DNA of 10,452 nt, taken from contig MU657517.1 in assembly GCA_026770575.1 (NCBI GenBank), forward strand, positions 43,265 to 53,716, given 5' to 3'. The notes beneath the pieces are model-generated. The model did no database searches. It saw only the letters and a list, made by a program, of their open reading frames with translations, and was not told where the DNA came from. A program made the position numbers and the translations under genes. Positions 9,601 to 10,452 of this stretch are shown piece by piece. This DNA is from Pelagophyceae sp. CCMP2097 (taxonomy: Eukaryota; Sar; Pelagophyceae). Position 1 is the stretch's first letter; each line of letters begins with the position of its first letter.

Positions 9601-10452
9601 ACTTGAGGTCGGATACGCTGCTTTATACGAGTCAGACCAAGCTACAGAGCCGAGCACGCACAAGTCGCTGATCATGAATACGCAAGTCGGCGTGTTCCTT
9701 GGAATTGGGGGTGCCATCATGGGAGCCGGCCTAGGCTTCGATGAGAAGACGGCCTCTGTCAAGTCACTTTCAGTGTATTCTGGAACATCGGTGGCGCTTT
9801 CGGTTGCATCTGGTCGTTTGTCTTACACGCTTGGTTTAACTGGACCTTGTCTCTCACTGGATACGGCTTGCTCGGCATCCTTGGTTGCTGTGCATCTTGC
9901 TGTTTCCGCGTTGCAAAGAGACGAGTGTCCTCGAGCAATAGCAATGGGAGTCGGTCTTCTGAACGAGGAGGTGACGATTGCGTTTGCGACAGCTGGTATG
10001 CTGTCGACGGCCGGACGATGCCATAGCTTCGATTCTCGAGCTGATGGATACTGCCGTGGTGAAGGCTGTAGCGCGTACGTGATTGATGCAAATCCCACGG
10101 TGAGCAATGTCGAGTCGCCCCACGTGGTACTCGGCACAGCGGTGCAGCAAGATGGTCCAAGTGCCAGTCTGACTGCACCGAACGGCTCGTCGCAGAAACG
10201 GCTGTTGCAGACGGTGCAACACGCACTTGACGAAGACCCACGGGGGCTACACCTCGAGGCCCACGGCACGGGTACGGCGCTCGGCGATCCGATCGAAGTT
10301 GGCGCGGCTGTCGGAGCGTTGTGTCGCTCATCCAAAGCTGCGAACGTCCAAAGAGAAGTGCAGTGCTCTTCGCTCAAGGCAAACATGGGCCACATGGAGG
10401 CGTGCGCGGCTGCAGCGGGACTTGCGTCGCTGTTGTCGACGCCTCTTTCACG
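2793..10452 (+). CDS. Modular type I polyketide synthase, acyltransferase-less (partial; spliced)
   Basis: This is the main gene of the window. Joined segments are 2793-3635, 3723-3871 and 4048-10452; the last is a 6405-nt stretch that I translated codon by codon without meeting a stop, and it runs off the window. The product is a multi-domain PKS that builds a polyketide on ACP-bound phosphopantetheine arms. Domain order is: unrecognised N-terminal region, ACP0, KS1, DH, KR-like (degenerate), ACP1, ACP2, KS2 (partial). There is no AT domain between KS1 and KS2, so extender units would have to come from an AT acting in trans. The 5' end is uncertain: the frame is closed upstream by TGA at 2790-2792, no in-frame ATG occurs before 3096, and the reading on the far side of the TGA (2673-2789, with ATG at 2715) also looks like protein. 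An upstream exon, a sequence error or a disabled gene are all possible. The final product cannot be predicted from this part. Confidence 0.9.
3636..3722 (+). other. Intron 1 (87 nt, GT-AG, phase 0)
   Basis: The donor is CAA|GTAAGT and the acceptor is AATGTAG|GCA. The intron is AT-richer than the exons. If retained it would stop translation at 3684-3686. Removal continues the reading from ...SHWLQ into ALVSSPRKD, and both sides are in frame 3. Confidence 0.8.
3723..3871 (+). other. PKS exon 2 (149 nt): linker and first helix of ACP0
   Basis: This encodes a charged linker and then the start of an ACP (LARSIEHVLRDVFLIR), equivalent to helix I of carrier proteins. It ends in phase 2, with AG of an Arg codon completed by the first base of exon 3. 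Confidence 0.8.
3813..4220 (+). other. ACP0: acyl carrier domain split by intron 2
   Basis: Helix I lies in exon 2 (3825-3871). The phosphopantetheine attachment motif LGADSAALASI lies in exon 3, with the Ser codon at 4103-4105, followed by a third helix region with FEFPSFNSLKSHL, the counterpart of the common FDxPTxxxLxxxL. The usual GLDSL is GADSA here, but the Asp-Ser pair that the phosphopantetheinyl transferase needs is kept. The domain is whole only after intron 2 is removed, which is the best evidence for the splice sites. As the first carrier in the readable protein it would hold the starter or an incoming chain for KS1. Confidence 0.85.
3872..4047 (+). other. Intron 2 (176 nt, GT-AG, phase 2)
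   Basis: The donor is ATAAG|GTACGC and the acceptor is ATATGTAG|GCTC. It contains stops in frame 2 (TGA just before the acceptor) and a purine-rich tract near 3915-3945. A CTAAC branch-point-like string sits at about 3902, although that is far from the acceptor. Its removal joins frame 3 to frame 2 and rebuilds ACP0. Both introns end in ATGTAG. Confidence 0.8.
4286..5650 (+). other. KS1: beta-ketoacyl synthase domain, all three catalytic residues present
   Basis: This domain performs decarboxylative Claisen condensation between the incoming acyl chain and an ACP-bound extender unit. The N-terminal part aligns with the usual 'CRLPGG ... VPxxRWD' region (FTLPG, then VPIARWN). The active-site Cys is in DTACSAS (codon 4820-4822). 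The two catalytic histidines are in HGTGT (codon 5213) and KANMGH (codon 5375). The C-terminal signature is SFGFSGTIAH, normally GFGGTNAH. Length is about 450 residues, which is normal. It has an extra 11 codons between the two histidine motifs compared with KS2. The catalytic set is complete, so the domain is predicted to be active. Confidence 0.95.
5321..5436 (+). repeat. 116-nt exact direct repeat, copy in KS1
   Basis: Bases 5321-5436 are identical to 10337-10452 (offset 5016). The block covers the KANMGH motif and flanking residues. It may continue beyond the window in the second copy. Confidence 0.97.
5820..6640 (+). other. DH: dehydratase domain with conserved HxxxGxxxxP motif
   Basis: The N-terminal hotdog half carries LSDHVVGGNVLFPGVGYIEMAL. 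Its catalytic His is at codon 5870, and the HxxxGxxxxP pattern is complete. In the second half, LIDDAA (6524-6541) is the likely counterpart of the usual LLDAAxQ/H and keeps an Asp, but the Gln/His four residues on is replaced. PKS dehydratases remove water from beta-hydroxyacyl-ACP. The KR of this module looks dead, so the DH may have no substrate made in cis. It could act on a hydroxyl made by a trans reductase, or be non-functional. Confidence 0.8.
6701..8480 (+). other. KR-like region, structural part plus degenerate catalytic part
   Basis: The start, YEVCWEA (6704-6724), matches the first strand of the structural subdomain of PKS ketoreductases (YxxxWxP), and SGLWNRAVASE near 7136-7168 resembles the later 'GLWGxxRxxxxE' of the same subdomain. 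The catalytic Rossmann half is recognisable at 7862-8480 by LTVTDARRL (DVTD-like), CVVCTAAQIG (like VVHAAGVL), the GLDSMAKSRG helix and a C-terminal RVDVTRLQ (like VDWxRF). Key residues are gone: the NADPH loop TGGxGxLG reads ASPTLTVLG, the catalytic Ser region FSS reads FEG, and YxxxN reads LVATA. About 180-240 residues between the two halves (7170-7860) are unexplained. The alignment is by eye, and I predict no reductase activity. Confidence 0.6.
8612..8826 (+). other. ACP1: acyl carrier domain
   Basis: A standard carrier protein with attachment motif GLDSIAATEL (Ser codon 8702-8704) and C-terminal LPSTLLFDHPTINAISKFL. It is the first of two tandem carriers at the end of the module and should bear the phosphopantetheine-linked extender unit or product. 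A Ser/Glu-rich linker of about 50 residues follows. Confidence 0.95.
8981..9199 (+). other. ACP2: second tandem acyl carrier domain
   Basis: Attachment motif GLDSIAASEL with Ser codon 9080-9082, exactly 378 nt after the ACP1 serine, and LPSTLLFDHPTISSLADYL at the end. At DNA level 9137-9170 matches 8759-8792 with a single mismatch, so ACP2 and ACP1 come from a duplication. Doubled carriers are common in acyltransferase-less PKSs, where they are thought to raise flux. Confidence 0.95.
9338..10452 (+). other. KS2: beta-ketoacyl synthase domain of the next module (cut by the window end)
   Basis: It opens with SRLPGG and VPISRWD and carries the active-site Cys in DTACSAS (codon 9869-9871) and both histidines (HGTGT, codon 10262; KANMGH, codon 10391). 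Only the C-terminal part after STPLS is missing, beyond the window. It shows the first condensation step of a second extension module, so the gene continues. Its last 116 nt are identical to KS1. Confidence 0.95.
10337..10452 (+). repeat. 116-nt exact direct repeat, copy in KS2
   Basis: Second copy of the block at 5321-5436. The identity begins sharply at GCTGCGAACG and reaches the window edge, so its true length is unknown. Confidence 0.97.

Larger units (their letters stand above)
4048..10452 (+). other. PKS exon 3 (at least 6405 nt, open to the window end)
   Basis: One uninterrupted exon carries most of ACP0, then KS1, DH, the KR-like region, ACP1, ACP2 and the first part of KS2. Exons this long next to two short 5' introns suggest that the 5' end of a very large gene lies in this window and that the rest follows downstream. 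Confidence 0.9.

Overview
The window looks like nuclear DNA of a eukaryotic microbe, most likely a microalga or related protist. The 3' three quarters encode part of a multi-modular type I polyketide synthase (PKS), and that gene is cut by two GT-AG introns whose removal is needed to rebuild an acyl carrier protein (ACP) domain. The source organism cannot be named from the sequence. The closest general picture is the large, acyltransferase-less PKS genes known from haptophyte and green algae.

Layout. Positions 1 to about 2640 are GC-rich and hold no intact gene that I can defend. They contain a decayed fragment resembling a BTB/T1 (potassium-channel tetramerisation) domain with its N-terminal charged helix (3-218), a tandem repeat of about 155/156 bp with nearly three copies (614-1049), and GC-rich sequence with overlapping junk-like frames. 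Around 2340-2670 the composition changes, and from about 2673 onward one frame reads as protein.

The PKS gene lies on the + strand. It consists of an N-terminal exon (2793-3635, perhaps from 2673 if an in-frame TGA at 2790 is explained), intron 1 (3636-3722), a 149-nt exon 2 (3723-3871), intron 2 (3872-4047), and exon 3, which is open without a stop from 4048 to the window end. Domain order is: unrecognised N-terminal region, ACP0, KS1, DH, a KR-like region with lost catalytic motifs, ACP1, ACP2, KS2 (cut by the window edge). No acyltransferase (AT), methyltransferase, thioesterase or clear enoylreductase is visible between KS1 and KS2.

Working model. ACP0 would carry a starter or upstream chain. 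KS1 takes it and extends it with an extender unit loaded onto ACP1/ACP2 by an AT supplied in trans. The KR appears dead, so this module should leave a beta-keto group unless a reductase acts in trans, and KS2 passes the chain on. KS1 and KS2 share a perfectly identical 116-nt block inside otherwise diverged sequence, which points to gene conversion or recent module duplication.
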